This document shows, piece by piece, positions 34,357 through 45,963 of a stretch of DNA of 64,000 bases (positions within the stretch are counted from its first letter, which is position 1; each line of letters begins with the position of its first letter). The notes under the pieces were generated by a model, which saw only the letters and a program-made list of their open reading frames with translations, had not been told where the DNA came from and ran no database searches. Source of the stretch: Ophioceras dolichostomum (lineage: Eukaryota; Ascomycota; Sordariomycetes; Magnaporthales; Ophioceraceae); the NCBI GenBank assembly GCA_003049485.1, contig PYST01000004.1:248001-312000 (forward strand), written 5' to 3'. Made by a program: the position numbers and the translations under genes.

Positions 34357-36447
34357 GGCTGCTGCTTCTGTTGTTGCTGCACTGAGCTTCTCTCGCTCAC
34401 TTCCAGATCCACGCACGCACACACTAAGCAAACAGACACGCTGTCTCTCGCCCACAACTCCAAAGCAAACCCAGATTCCAATCGTCAATTCATAAACGTG
34501 CGAAAGCAATAGAGCAAGAACGGGGTGAGCCGTCAGCTCTACCGAAAGAGGTATTTATCCGGAAGGCAGTATAGAATCCGGGGAAGCGCTGGCGTGGTTG
34601 TGGCTGAATTGCCCGGGTACGTCAGGGTATGGGCTCGCCCCCGTCGGTAGGAAGCTGTGCCACGGATGCCTTGGGTGGGAGGATCGAGGGGATGAGGAGC
34701 TAGAATAGGGGCGAGGATCCGATCCGGCCTCTCGCTGCGGTCGCGTGTGAGTTCGTTCGTTCGTAAAGATTCGTTCGAGTGTGGATATATGTGAGGCAGA
34801 GGCAGGCTGATGTTCGGATGGGCGGTGCTGCCTTGCTTGCGTTGTTATCAAGCGTCGACGGGACGAAGTATTACGAATTACGAGAAGCTAGCTGATCAAT
34901 GAGCAAGTCCGCCGACGAAGGAAGGAAAGCTGAGACGGGATAAAACGAGTGTAATTGGCACGAAGTGCCTGTAAGCAGGCTGACTTTTTTTCGGTTGCTG
35001 CGTTTGTCAGAATGTATGCGAGCCTTGGTCACCGACCGCAGGTTTTTCACTCCATGGGCAAATCGGGGGAGAAGAAGGAAGAAGAAAGGAGAATATTGGG
35101 AGGAAGAAGAGAGAGAGGTTCGAGAAGTTGCACTGGTCAATTGAGAAGAGAAGAATACCCCTGTAAATTGATTGTGACACGGAATCGAGTTCGCGATGGC
35201 CCACCACGAGCCCCATTCGGAACCTAGACACCCCCCAGAGCTCATCCTATTTTAGCAGGCAGGAGGTCCAGGTCCCTCTTCAGGGGGTAGTGGGGGAAAC
35301 AATTGGAAAAATTATCGAGGCTTCACACGTGCTTCTACACCTGACTTGAACGGTCGCGAACGTTGTGCCTGACCAAAGTTAACATGCAGGGATCAGCTCA
35401 ACGTTTTTGAGCATTTTTTATAAAGAATGCGGATAGGCAGTTAAGCTTAACCTTTGGATGAAAAAAACAAGTGAAGATCCGTTATGTTGTGATCGTACCC
35501 GAGGCCGAAATTCACGACTCGGTGCGGTGCCAGATTTGTGACCGGACGGCAGAACACACAAGCAAAACGGGAGACCAGCCGCCAAGATGGATGGGATCAA
35601 AGAATTGGTGGCCCTGCTGCAGGCAAGGCCGTCAAACAGTCACGAACTTTTGACTTCGACCGCGCGTTCTGGCGGCGTGCGACCGGACCTCACAAAAGGA
35701 GAAGCTAGCGAACAGGTGCGACTTAACGTCGTTAGATAGACCCTGCCGGACCCCGTCGAGTCAGTTAGTAGCACTTGGGACCGGCTGTGAGGTATACAAA
35801 AGCCTCAAGTTCCCTCGGCACAGTTGCCAAACGTTGCTCAGGAATGCGTCGACGTCATCGTGCGAGACTCGGATCCGTGCCGTTGCTGACCGGCAGTTGA
35901 GACAGGACGCACGGCACAGACGGCCAAAATGCGCTGCTGCATGTCAATGGTGAGATATAAAAACATTGTTTTCGAGTTGACCAGAATATTGGTACTGAGG
36001 TGATAGGTAGCCTAGGAATGAGGTACCTAAGGTAGGGTAGGGAGAAGCCCTGGATATACACACATTCTCCTTGGTTGTGGACTCAATTCGAGTCTCCGAG
36101 AGAGAAAATAAACCCGTTATTACAACAGTGAGGTATGAGAAACAGGGTGCTTGCTTTTGTTGTTTGGAAGAAACACCCGAGAACAAATAAACTGGAAACA
36201 GAAAAAAATAATAGGGGTATCTTTGTCGTAGATGTCAATGTGCTATACACAATCGCCATAGGGCTTTGTTCGCGCCTGATCATTGTCGTGAACAAACTGT
36301 TTGCCTCCCAAAACCATGGGTATCCATTAAAGTGAAACCAGACTTGGTCAAGCATCCTCCTCCAAAGCAAAAAGACCCGAAAACATGGAAACAAACTCAT
36401 TCAACTCTTCCAATTTTGCGAAGGATCCATGATTCGACCGAATCCTT
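34357..36447. other. 2.1 kb intergenic region TM9 / arrestin
   Basis: Upstream of the TM9 gene and downstream of the arrestin gene. AGGT/ACCT palindrome-like sequence at 36004-36040. No coding sequence or RNA gene recognised. Confidence 0.5.
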
Positions 36448-37959
36448 TCACGAGTACCCCGGCAGCACGCTCGTCTGCATGAACTGCGCGTCCGGGACGG
36501 TCATGGTGCGCGGACGCAGGTGCTCGTCGGCCTCGGCCTCCTGCACGGCCGTCTCGAAGTCCGGCAGCGCCTCCGCGGGGATCAGCGACGAGGCGCTCGG
36601 CTCCGCCGCGATCTGCAGCGGCAGCGTCAGCGTCAGCGTCGTGGACCCCGCCGCGCCGCCGGCCCACACCGTCAGGGACAGCGACAGCGAGTACGCGCGG
36701 GACGTGATGCAGCTGTTGAACGACGGGATGAACGTCTTGCCCCTGCGGTCGGCGGGGAGCCGGATGGGCACATCGACGGTGCAGGTGTGGAAGACGGGAG
36801 ACGACGATGAGGCCTCTCCGCTGCTGGAGCCGCGTCGAGACGATGGCTGCTGCTGCTTCTTCCGACGGTTGTTTCTGGTGCCGTCGGCCTCGTCTGTTGT
36901 TGGGTCGGCCGAGGAGTAGCCAGAGTCGCGCCTGGCCGAGCTCCTCAGCTGCTGCTGCCACGAGACGCCGTCTAATGGCTCTGTGGTCGTCGGGAAAAGT
37001 AGGACCGAGGTGGAGTAGGTCCCTCGCCTGTCGGTTGAGAACTGCGCCGTGTCCGTCAGGTCGGGCTGCGAGGTCATCGGCGCGGCGCTGTAGAAGGTGT
37101 GCGACGACAGCTTGCCGGATACCCCTGCGAGCTTGGGCGGGACGACGTCGGCGGACGCGGGTTCGAAGAGCAGCTGCACGCGTGCGGTCGTCTCGGAGGC
37201 GCGCAGGCCGTCGGAGCTTAAGAAGATAGCGCCAGGCTGCGCTGCCGTCGCAGTGACTTTGCCGAGCTTGGACGACAGCAAGTTCTTGCGTAGGGTCTTC
37301 GACTTCGTCAAGCGATACAGCCTGTCGGTCTTGGCGATGTTCAAGGGTGGCCTCTCGGCGAAGGTGGGTAGGACCTTGATCTGCTGGACGGCCTCCATGA
37401 CTTTTATGCTCAGGCCTTCCACCTCATGGTCCCGCATGACCCTCGCCTTGACGCTGTACTCGACCTTGGCCACGTCTGGGGCCATGTCGTCTTTCTCCCA
37501 AAACCCCATCGTCGGTGGCAGGCATAGGTGATGGTCGCGGATGTAATCGGCGTCCACCTTGTGCCCGCACGCGCCAATGGTGAGGTGGTTTGGGACCACG
37601 AAGTTGAAAGGGACTGTGTAAGTTCGACCTGCCTCCAGCACCCTGGGCACTGGATATGATGACTCTGGGACAGGCATGGACAGCTTCAGCAGCGTATGAG
37701 TCGTGGTCTGGGGGACGCTGACGCCTTCCAGCCTTGTCCTCGTCAAGCCAAGCAGGAGGATCTGCACGCTGTCGAACCGTACATCCCTCTGCGTCGTAAT
37801 GGTGACCTCCCCTTCAACGGGAGATCCCGAGTTGTAGACTTTGGATTTGAAGTGGTTTTTGATGTTGATCTCCATTTGCGACTTGGTGACTGTGGTTTTC
37901 CTAGCCGAGCCCGCGGTGAAGCTGGCCGTGCTGGAGGTTGAGAAAGATGCCGATGACAT
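36448..37959 (-). CDS. alpha-arrestin-like protein
   Basis: Intronless, 503 residues from ATG 37959 (MSSASFSTSSTASFTAGSAR); the open frame upstream to 38274 is low-complexity 5' leader. Residues about 30-220 form an arrestin N-domain: MEINIKNHFKSKVYNSGSPV, GEVTITTQRDVRFDSVQILL, YTVPFNFVVPNHL. A second beta-sandwich with VQLLFEPASADVVPP and CTVDVPIRLPADRRGKTFIP is split by a disordered Ser/Arg/Gln-rich stretch (about 340-400). Fungal alpha-arrestins recruit Rsp5-type HECT ligases to plasma-membrane transporters through PY motifs. I see no PPxY, but the protein ends LPGYS, an LPxY variant. Plausible role in nutrient-transporter endocytosis is inferred. Confidence 0.85.
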   Translation of the reverse strand: MSSASFSTSSTASFTAGSARKTTVTKSQMEINIKNHFKSKVYNSGSPVEGEVTITTQRDVRFDSVQILLLGLTRTRLEGVSVPQTTTHTLLKLSMPVPESSYPVPRVLEAGRTYTVPFNFVVPNHLTIGACGHKVDADYIRDHHLCLPPTMGFWEKDDMAPDVAKVEYSVKARVMRDHEVEGLSIKVMEAVQQIKVLPTFAERPPLNIAKTDRLYRLTKSKTLRKNLLSSKLGKVTATAAQPGAIFLSSDGLRASETTARVQLLFEPASADVVPPKLAGVSGKLSSHTFYSAAPMTSQPDLTDTAQFSTDRRGTYSTSVLLFPTTTEPLDGVSWQQQLRSSARRDSGYSSADPTTDEADGTRNNRRKKQQQPSSRRGSSSGEASSSSPVFHTCTVDVPIRLPADRRGKTFIPSFNSCITSRAYSLSLSLTVWAGGAAGSTTLTLTLPLQIAAEPSASSLIPAEALPDFETAVQEAEADEHLRPRTMTVPDAQFMQTSVLPGYS

Positions 37960-40900
37960 CGTCACGCGCTTGCAGATGGGAAGGTCGACGAATTGATATG
38001 CAGGACGGCTGGAGCGAGTGGGAGGGGTCACTCGGCAGCCAAGCCCAAAGCAACAAAGAAGGCCACAGGAAAACACCTGCAGAAAGCTAGGAAGGTCCAA
38101 TGACGGAAGAAGACTGGCGGGCAGGCACGCGGACGCGGGAACAAAGGAGGGGTTGTGATGCAGTGGGCGGCTCGTCGTTACTATGCGGCACTCGGGCAGT
38201 GGCCGACAGGATGGAAGGATGGATGGATGGATGGACGTGAGGGGTGCTGATAATGCTGATAATGCGGAGAGCACTCAATGATTCTGTGTAAGGCTCTCTC
38301 TGTCTTTGTTGATGCCGTCTAATAGCGATGTATGGCATATCAGGGCGTAGAGGGGGGGCAGCGACTTATATACAACATGCCACACATACTTTCAGGTACT
38401 TATACATTGCCGTTTCAGGGAGCAAGCGACTTCCAGGTGTCCAGGTCGACAACGTGAACGATTAGTCAAAATCGAAACAATCCAACGCGCCCTACCTGTG
38501 TCCAGGGCTCAAGGCATGGGTCTCATCCTTGAGTCAGTCCGATCCAGGAGACGATGGCGGGTCAGTTTTCGAGCCGGGAGGCACGAAAGTCTCCAAAGTG
38601 AGCGGAGGTGTCATTGTTTGACGTATTGGTATGTGTGCTTGGTTGCGCCTGGAGCCCGTTCGTAATTCCGACCTATTTTTTCCTGTTGCCCGCTTAATAC
38701 ACAGACACCCTTGTGGTTGGGGTGGAAGGGCGACGATACCCACACAGTATTGACATCTTCCAACACATACTACTACTTCCAGGTTGTCCAGGGTGCCCGA
38801 AAGCTCCTCTCGAGTGTCTGCTCCTCTGCTCGGGATGTGCTGGTGTTCCACGTAAGGAATGTCCACGCCGCCATGGTGCTTACAGGGACGGTGTGCACTA
38901 ATGCGGTGATGCGATTCGCGTAGGGCCATCCCTCGGGCTCTGGTGTGCCGGCTTGTTGGCGCTATATTGGAGGTTGCCAATGGCACAAACGGATGGTGGG
39001 TGGCAGCGCGTGCCAGGGGATGGCCATGAGAGCGTGCATGGTGGCTTGCGCCAGGGCGTGGTTGACCACCGGCTGTGTTTGCCGTCGGGTTCCAAAGTCC
39101 GACTGGCGACTCCAAGTTGTCCTGTCGAGGGTCTTGACGCCTCATCTCCCTGCCGACCAGCCTGCCGTATCTGCTTGGGTGCTTCGTGGATTTTCCGTTG
39201 TGTCTATGGTGTATGTATTGGTGCTGTCCTTGGCGGTTGGCATTGATGCCTTTAGTGCCACGGATTGCCTGGCCTCGTGCTCACTCAAACGAATTGCTAG
39301 TGGCACCACTTTCAAGCTCGAGGTCTTGAAGTCGCCGGGCATTACAGGTTTTGGGAGACTGGGGGGAATGTGATGGCTGCATGTGGCCGCCCAGTCAGGA
39401 TCACCGGAAACCCACACCCTTCCGCCTCGATAACCCACCTATGTCCCCAAAAAATTCTTTTCTTCCCAGCAGACCTCGACCTCAGCTTGATGATGACAGA
39501 GGGAGGGGCCTTTGCCTCGAATTGACATGCAAAGGCGCAACCAACTCGCATCATCACAAACATCTACACCAGGGCTTCATCTCACGCCCTTGAGGGTTCG
39601 ATGACATCTGCCAGACCCGTCTTATTACCCTATAAGATCCACATGGTTCTCCCGGATTCTGTTTCCGCATCCCAGTCATCTGGGAAGCCTTTTTTTTTTA
39701 ATTCTTATTTTGCTACTGCTTTCATTCCACCTCTCAGTTCTCTTCTCCCGTTCTCACTCCGTGATGGCTGGCGTGCACGCGACCTCCGATGACGGATCAA
39801 ATCTTCGAGGTAGCGGCGTAGCCGTTGTTCAAACTGTTTCTTGATGGAGGGTCGCGAATGGACGACCATCGTTTCTCTTTTGTACCTCGTGGTCTTCTAT
39901 TTTCTTTCCACCCACCAGCCTTCCCTCTTCCTGTCTTCGATGGTGGATGGCTGGAGTTAGCTCGGGATGGTACTCCGTAGTTGTATACCATGAAGCTTTC
40001 TCTCTTTTCCACTCTCTTTCGAATTTTTGTGAGTCTCCGGTTCTAACTGGTCGCCGCTTTGCTGAGATCGTTCATGCAGGATGCTTCCATAGGTGTCCCT
40101 GTCTTACTCAAGCACCGCAACTGCCGTCTTCGTGGCAACTCTCCCACAGAACAGGAACTGTTCGGACTCTTGGCGCTTAGGCTGTTTGTTCCCAAGCGAT
40201 CACCAAGTTGGTGAAGGCGCATCTCATCGCTGCCTTTTTTTCTTTCCCTTGCTAGCCTCTCCTCGCTCGTGTAACTTTTTTTTCCCCTCCTCCTCGCGAG
40301 GGTGAACATCGTCAGCTTCTCTAGCGTCTACCTACCTACCTAGGTAGTTTCTGTGACTCACTGAGCGAGTTCGAGTTGGATAGTTGCACATCCTGGGGTA
40401 CACCTTTTGGGCAACTACTGCATCAGGACTTGCACACCTGCAATATGGACCAGAAAAATTTCAAGTTCCTTCGAGCGAAGTCTTGATGGGAACACGAACG
40501 AGCTCTTTTGAGTACACACTGTGTACGATCCCTTACAGCAACCACCGCTGCTTCGTTCGGACCAGGTTGCCCACCAAAAAAGATGGATCGAATCGTTCAG
40601 ACTATGACGAATGATATGGTGTTTTCCTGCCCGTGCCTGGCGAGGAAAAGCTTGACTGGCGTCTAGAAGCATTTGAGCCGCCTCGAGAGATCTGAGGACA
40701 TCGATGTCTCGGCCACTTTTTCTCACTTGCTGGATCCGTAGGAGTTATTCTCTGACTAACAGAAAGCCAGAGTTAGCACTTGCGCTATGGGGCTCTGCTC
40801 GCTCGCTTGCTTGTTAAATATGGGGGTATTTGTCAAAATATTTCCACCTCCGACGAACAACAGCGGAAGGACAATGGGAGGAAGTGAGTTGGATGCTTCC

Positions 40901-41490
40901 CGCATCTTGAGCCGCTCCTTGCCGAACTCAAAACGAGTTCGGCACTCATTTCTCAACGTGATTGTTCGGCCCGTCGCCGGCGGACCCAGTGGCGTTGGAC
41001 TGCCGTGATCGACACTGCTGCTGTTTTGTGGAATTCAGCAGTGATTCTCTCGCGGTCTAGGCCGGCCAATGCAGCGACTCATGTTCGCTCTCTCTATTGC
41101 TGTGTATTACATTGAAGGATATGCAAGCCGAGCGTGCCCACAGAGAATACCAGCCAACCGAATTCCCAACCGTTGTCTCCTGTTCTATCTATGATTATTA
41201 CTTTATAATTACCTAGCCAGGTATCTCGTCGGGCTTTTCCGGTTCCAAATCCCACATAAGATCAAACGAGCTGCGGGCATCTGAACCGACGGCAGAAGTG
41301 GCATGCCATCATCCGTCTCCGGCCAGATACCTCCAAGGGTGGTCAGGGACGCGTACACGCAGGCAGATTCAGGGACGGAAATGTGCGACGCGCCAACGTG
41401 CACGCTCACTAAACGCACGCATGTACGCTACCACGTTCCCATCCATGACCAGCCCGATGCGAAAGTTTATTCTCCAGGCTCGACGATTCG
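37960..41490. other. 3.5 kb intergenic region arrestin / ZIP transporter
   Basis: No gene recognised; open frames on both strands are short or unlike any family I know. Contains (GGAT)n at 38216-38236 and an AGGT/ACCT palindrome at 40328-40347. Part may be the long 5' leader of the arrestin gene. Confidence 0.45.
38216..38236. repeat. (GGAT)n microsatellite
   Basis: About four to five GGAT units, around 260 bp upstream of the arrestin ATG, inside its probable 5' leader. Confidence 0.85.
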
Positions 41491-43337
41491 CTAATGCCAG
41501 GAGATGTAAAGCATGATGCCAGCTCCGAGGGCGACGGCGGCAAATTGAGTCAGCGTCCTGCGGATCTCAAGCACCTTGTTGTTGCTGCTGGTCTCGAGAA
41601 TCTCGGGGACGGCGGCAACGGTGCCGACGTAGAGGAACGTGCCCGCCGTGAAGGGGAGCAGCATGTCGCCCCAGGTGAGGCTAGTGCCAAAAAGACCACC
41701 GTTCAGGCCTACGGAAGCCTCGTCACCTCCGCCCCCGAACTCCTGCACAGCAATTCCGATGAGGGTGCCTAGGAGAGCGCCCAAGGCCGTAACGAACTGA
41801 AGCCCGATAGCAGCCCATTTGGAGTAGCCGGATTGCACCAGGAGCGCGAAGTCACCAACCTACACCACGTCAGGAGCCGACAGTTCGTCAGAGAATCGGA
41901 GAACACAGTGCCCAAGTTCCGTTGCCCTCCGCTTCCTCTTCCACTTCTGGGTTAGGTTGCGCTTACCTGGTGTGGACACTCATGAAGGGCAACTATTGCG
42001 AGAGGTGAAATAGTTGCATAAAAGCCACAGATGATTAGCTGGAGTGCTGGCGGGGGTCCCTCGGGATATATCTTACCAGCCAAAGCAGTCGTGGCACCAA
42101 CGGTAGGGGATGCATAAAACGACGCCGACATCGCAAGGCCATCTGTGATGTTATGGGTGAAGTCGGCGCTGCGCAAGGAACAGAAGAGAGTTGGTGGTCA
42201 GCAATATTTCCATTCGTCTGAGCCTTCCTTCATCCTGCTCCGTCTTGCTGCTTGGCTTCCTAAACAGGCCCAAAATCGCAGACTCACATGAGATTAAGGA
42301 GGCCACCGACGTTGACCTCGGATTTGCCATCCCCCTTGCCATTTGCATCATGCGCAGTCGTGATCACCGTCGACGGAGGATCTACGCTACCGCCGGCCCC
42401 ATCCCGCTTTCGAGACTTCACGCCCTTCGCCGTGTCAACTGCGGTCGAGGAGGCGTCAGAGACGGATGAATTCTCCCCGGACCCACTAACGGGCGAATGG
42501 GAATGGCCGTGCGAGTGGTCGTGCCCATGTCCGTTACCGCCAGTCGCGATGCGCAGGCCCTTGTCCAAGGCGACGAAGGCCATGAACCCAACCAGAATTC
42601 CCACCCCGAGCAGCAGGTTGCGGTTCGGCTCAACGAGCACAAAGCGCGCGTGCTCGGGGCTGTCCTCGCCCACAAAGATCTCCGGAAGGAGGTGGAAGAG
42701 CGTATCGCCCATCAAGCCGCCGACGGCGAAGGCGACCATGGTCGAGAGTGAGGACGGGTCGATGTTTGCGGGGCATAGCGCGAGGAGGAATGTCGGCGGG
42801 CCAGATATGTAACTATTCGCACCACAAAATCAACATCGCATGCTTCGTGGCGTTCCCATCTTCTACCTCGAACTCAAGAGAGAACTTCAGATGATATCCA
42901 TGGACTGGAGACTGATGACACGGTCGCAATAAATAGGACAGGCCTCCACTATCCTTACGATTCGGCGAGTGTTCCAGACAGCAGCAAGAGAGACCAGAGA
43001 AAACAGGGGATAGCCGAGTACTATCGGGTGACAGGGAAACCTACAAAGTCGCGAGGATGGCATTGACGGCCGCACTGCCAGGAAACAGGATCGAGAAGAG
43101 TCTCGAGACGGACGATGAAGTCGCCTGTGCAAAATGGGCTGCCTTCTCCGCATTAAGGTCCTGCACAACCTTGCATTCCCTCAGCTTTTCGTCCAGGTCC
43201 TCCAAGCTCAGCAGCGCCGTCGCGGGAGCTGTTGCCAGGGGCTCTGAACCATGAGAGGCTTCAGCATTGGCGGCTAAAGTGATGGCAACGACCACACCTA
43301 AAAGCAAAAGCGCCAGATTGATCCTGGGAGAATGCAT
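41491..43337 (-). CDS. YKE4: ZIP zinc transporter, KE4/YKE4 type
   Basis: Exons 43337-43045, 42812-42288, 42168-42077, 41992-41967 (26 nt), 41859-41491; 434 residues. A signal peptide (about 1-28) is followed by a short lumenal region and FYISGPPTFLLALCPANIDP. The cytosolic loop is His-rich (GHGHDHSHGHSHS). The metal-site helices are recovered only after splicing: LNLIADFTHNITDG (His278, Asp282) and ALHECPHQVGDFALLVQSGY (His307, His311). The usual second motif is HEIPHEVGDFALL, so Gln312 replaces the conserved Glu. KE4/YKE4 proteins move zinc across ER/Golgi membranes. Divergent from the PI-PLC gene. Family is secure; the Gln substitution may alter metal preference. Confidence 0.9.
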
Positions 43338-44293
43338 CGCTCTCGGCTCACTCGGAATTTCCTCACAGGCGTTGACCTCAGCTCATAGCACTAGACGTTG
43401 ATTCAGGGAAGCCTGCGGTGGAATTGAGAGAGAAAGATCGCGAAACCCACGAAAAGTCAAGGTGTCACCAAGACACCAGACCAAATGTCGCTCCGGTCGC
43501 GCTATCGCGTGAGCAGCCCAGCCCAGCTTGTCAACATTGGGCCAAGCGCCGATCCTGTTAGGTGATTGATTGGATTGTCCAGCCCCAGCTGGCAAGCTGC
43601 CCCGAACCAGAGAGGATAGGGCTGAGCCGAGGCGGGTGGGGCATTCAAGCTTAAAGACGGGCGGTCATCAGATCAATCGCCACCGGCAATTGGGTTGTGA
43701 CGTATTCCTCACCTCCCCTTTCCGCTGTGCCAACCGACAGGAACATCATCCCTCCTACATATCGACGATGGTTGCTTTCGCGACGGCTTCAAGAAACTGC
43801 GAAACAACTGGGCTCTTCTCGAAGCGCCTAAAGATGAGCTGAGAGCTGCCACTCACTGCACGTTCCCTCGCCCACGACGCCGATAGTCATTTACCGACCA
43901 GCAACCTTTTGATGTCCCTGAATCATCATCCTGATGCACCCGACGCGCAAGAGCCGATTCACTCCCATAAACCACCCCTTTCGAACTATCTGAAGTTTAT
44001 CCATCCGTTATCAACGTACGAGACCATATAGTGTGCCGGTTTTGTGTTTAACTACCTGCTTACCTGTGCCTCGGTGGTGGCAGTCGCGCGTGACAATTCG
44101 ACGAGTCTTGCGCTTCCGACCGCGTTATTATAACGAACAAGCGCAACCGAGCGAAGCCACGCCGATTCTTCATGCCATACGAAATTAACCGCAGCGTCGG
44201 AGGAGCCGGCGACGTGCCATTGTCATCCCCGTGAAATAAGATCATCTCGGCCTGGTCATCTCTGATTGGGGACTAGGCCATTCGATTGGGAAA
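43338..44293. other. divergent promoter region ZIP / PI-PLC
   Basis: About 1 kb between divergent starts; no gene, RNA or repeat recognised. Confidence 0.5.
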
Positions 44294-45553
44294 ATGGACA
44301 ACGCTACTCTTCCAGATACGATACGATCGTTAGATATCCATATCACACTCACTGTGTCATCAGGATTGGAAATCCAGTCCGATGAGACCGAAGAAGTCTC
44401 GTATGACGACGCGCTGCGTCTACCGCGCGCTTTCTCCCCGCCAGCAGGAGCAGCAGAGTGGATGAGCCGTCTCAGCGACGACGCCCTCATCTCCGACCTC
44501 TCGATCCCCGGGACGCACGACTCGTGTGCTCGTAGCAACTTCCCCTACGTGCGGACCCAGGACCTCAAGATACCGCAGCAGCTGGAGCTCGGTATCCGGG
44601 CCCTTGACCTGCGCCTGCGCCGCAACCGAAACGACGGCCAGCTGTACTGCTATCATGGCGGCGTGCCCCTGGGCCCGGCCCTGCGAGCCCTCCCTCTGGC
44701 CGACGTGATGGCCGACGTGTGGGCATTTCTCAAAGGCACAGGGCGCACAGAGGCCGTGCTCATCTTGATCAACAACGACGACCCGGCCGATGCGCGTGAC
44801 CATGAAGGCAAGACAGAGTTCTACCGCGCTGTAGCAGACTTCTTAGCCTCCACGCCGCCATGGCCGAGCATCCGGAATGGGTCGCCTGCAGGGCCGCGCT
44901 GGTTCGCGGAACCGAGGACGCCACGTCTCGGTGAAGTTCGCGGGCGAGCTGTCCTTATGCGCCGCTTCGATGCTCCTCCGCCTCCCGCCGAAGAGCCGGC
45001 CGAGGATTCGCCCCCTCTGCCGGCCCTCTCCATAGGGCTCGATCTCTCCGCCTGGGTCAACGACAGCGCAGACTTTACCATCGTCACGCCGCACGGCCGC
45101 TTTCGCGTGCAGGACAAGTGGGACTTCTCGGGCCGCATCTCCCTCAAGGACCTGGTCGCCGTTAAAAGCCAGTACGTCCAGAGCATGCTGGACCTCGCCG
45201 CGGCACAGGAGCGGCCGTCACCACCTATAAGAGAAGAAGACACCGTCCGTCGTTCTGACTGGTTTATCAATTTCTGCTCTGCTGTCGGAGAGCCCTACTT
45301 ATACGGGGAGGTCGCCGAGGCGAGATCCGTAGCCGTCGGCGCCTACACGGGCTGGAGCCGCACTTGGGTCGACGGCATCAATGTGCTGACCGGCGACTAC
45401 CTTAGAAGGCTGGAGCAGCAAAGAAAGCGTGCGCGCGGTGAATGTAGTAGGGTTAATGGACAGAGTGGGAGTCTCGGCATTGTGTATATGGACTACCCTG
45501 AGTTGCCCAAGGATAGCAACCTAGTGGCTCAGATCATAGAGACGAACTTTTAA
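44294..45553 (+). CDS. PI-PLC X-domain phosphodiesterase
   Basis: Intronless, 419 residues from ATG 44294. The X domain begins near residue 55: WMSRLSDDALISDLSIPGTH with catalytic His75 and Asp76-Ser77, GIRALDLRLRRN (metal or substrate-binding acidic residue), and the second catalytic His121 in LYCYHGGVPLG. C-terminal WINFCSA-type and GIVYMDYPE strands close the barrel. There is only an X box and no Y, C2 or EF-hand domain, so it belongs to the small bacterial-type PI-PLC group rather than eukaryotic signalling PLCs. No signal peptide is visible, unlike secreted bacterial members, so it may act inside the cell. Substrate (phosphatidylinositol or GPI-like lipid) is inferred from family. Confidence 0.88.
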   Translation: MDNATLPDTIRSLDIHITLTVSSGLEIQSDETEEVSYDDALRLPRAFSPPAGAAEWMSRLSDDALISDLSIPGTHDSCARSNFPYVRTQDLKIPQQLELGIRALDLRLRRNRNDGQLYCYHGGVPLGPALRALPLADVMADVWAFLKGTGRTEAVLILINNDDPADARDHEGKTEFYRAVADFLASTPPWPSIRNGSPAGPRWFAEPRTPRLGEVRGRAVLMRRFDAPPPPAEEPAEDSPPLPALSIGLDLSAWVNDSADFTIVTPHGRFRVQDKWDFSGRISLKDLVAVKSQYVQSMLDLAAAQERPSPPIREEDTVRRSDWFINFCSAVGEPYLYGEVAEARSVAVGAYTGWSRTWVDGINVLTGDYLRRLEQQRKRARGECSRVNGQSGSLGIVYMDYPELPKDSNLVAQIIETNF

Positions 45554-45963
45554 AGGAGGGTTGCTGGACTCACGATGTAGATACCTGGGAGGGTAAGTTT
45601 TCATTCTTGGATACGTGCTGTACAAAGTCCACGCACGTCTCAATATATATACCTACCTACATACGCAATACCTGATCTATAGGCTACGTTCACACGAGTG
45701 AGCTCTTCACCTACAACCAGGGAACACCAGGCTCGCATCCACTTCTCCTCTATCTTCACATGCCCATAATCGCACACTAAAGCCGAATGCATCGACGGCT
45801 GCGAAGGTATAGTTGATATCAATGATTACTAGGTACCTAATTTAGGTAGCTACCACTAACGTGCGGTATGGCCTCTTCCAGAAGTCACTCCAGACTCCAG
45901 CCCGCACCCCTGACACCCAAACTCCCTGGTGCAAAGGCGACTAAGAAACACGAAATCCGATGC
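45554..45963. other. convergent intergenic region PI-PLC / GH17
   Basis: About 0.4 kb with ACCTACCT near 45648-45660 and an AGGTACCT palindrome at 45829-45855; no gene. Confidence 0.5.

Noticed and set aside
38534..39145. 203-codon - strand frame downstream of an apparent G/T-rich region
   Set aside because: No family pattern; overlaps other-strand frames of similar length, typical of chance open frames.
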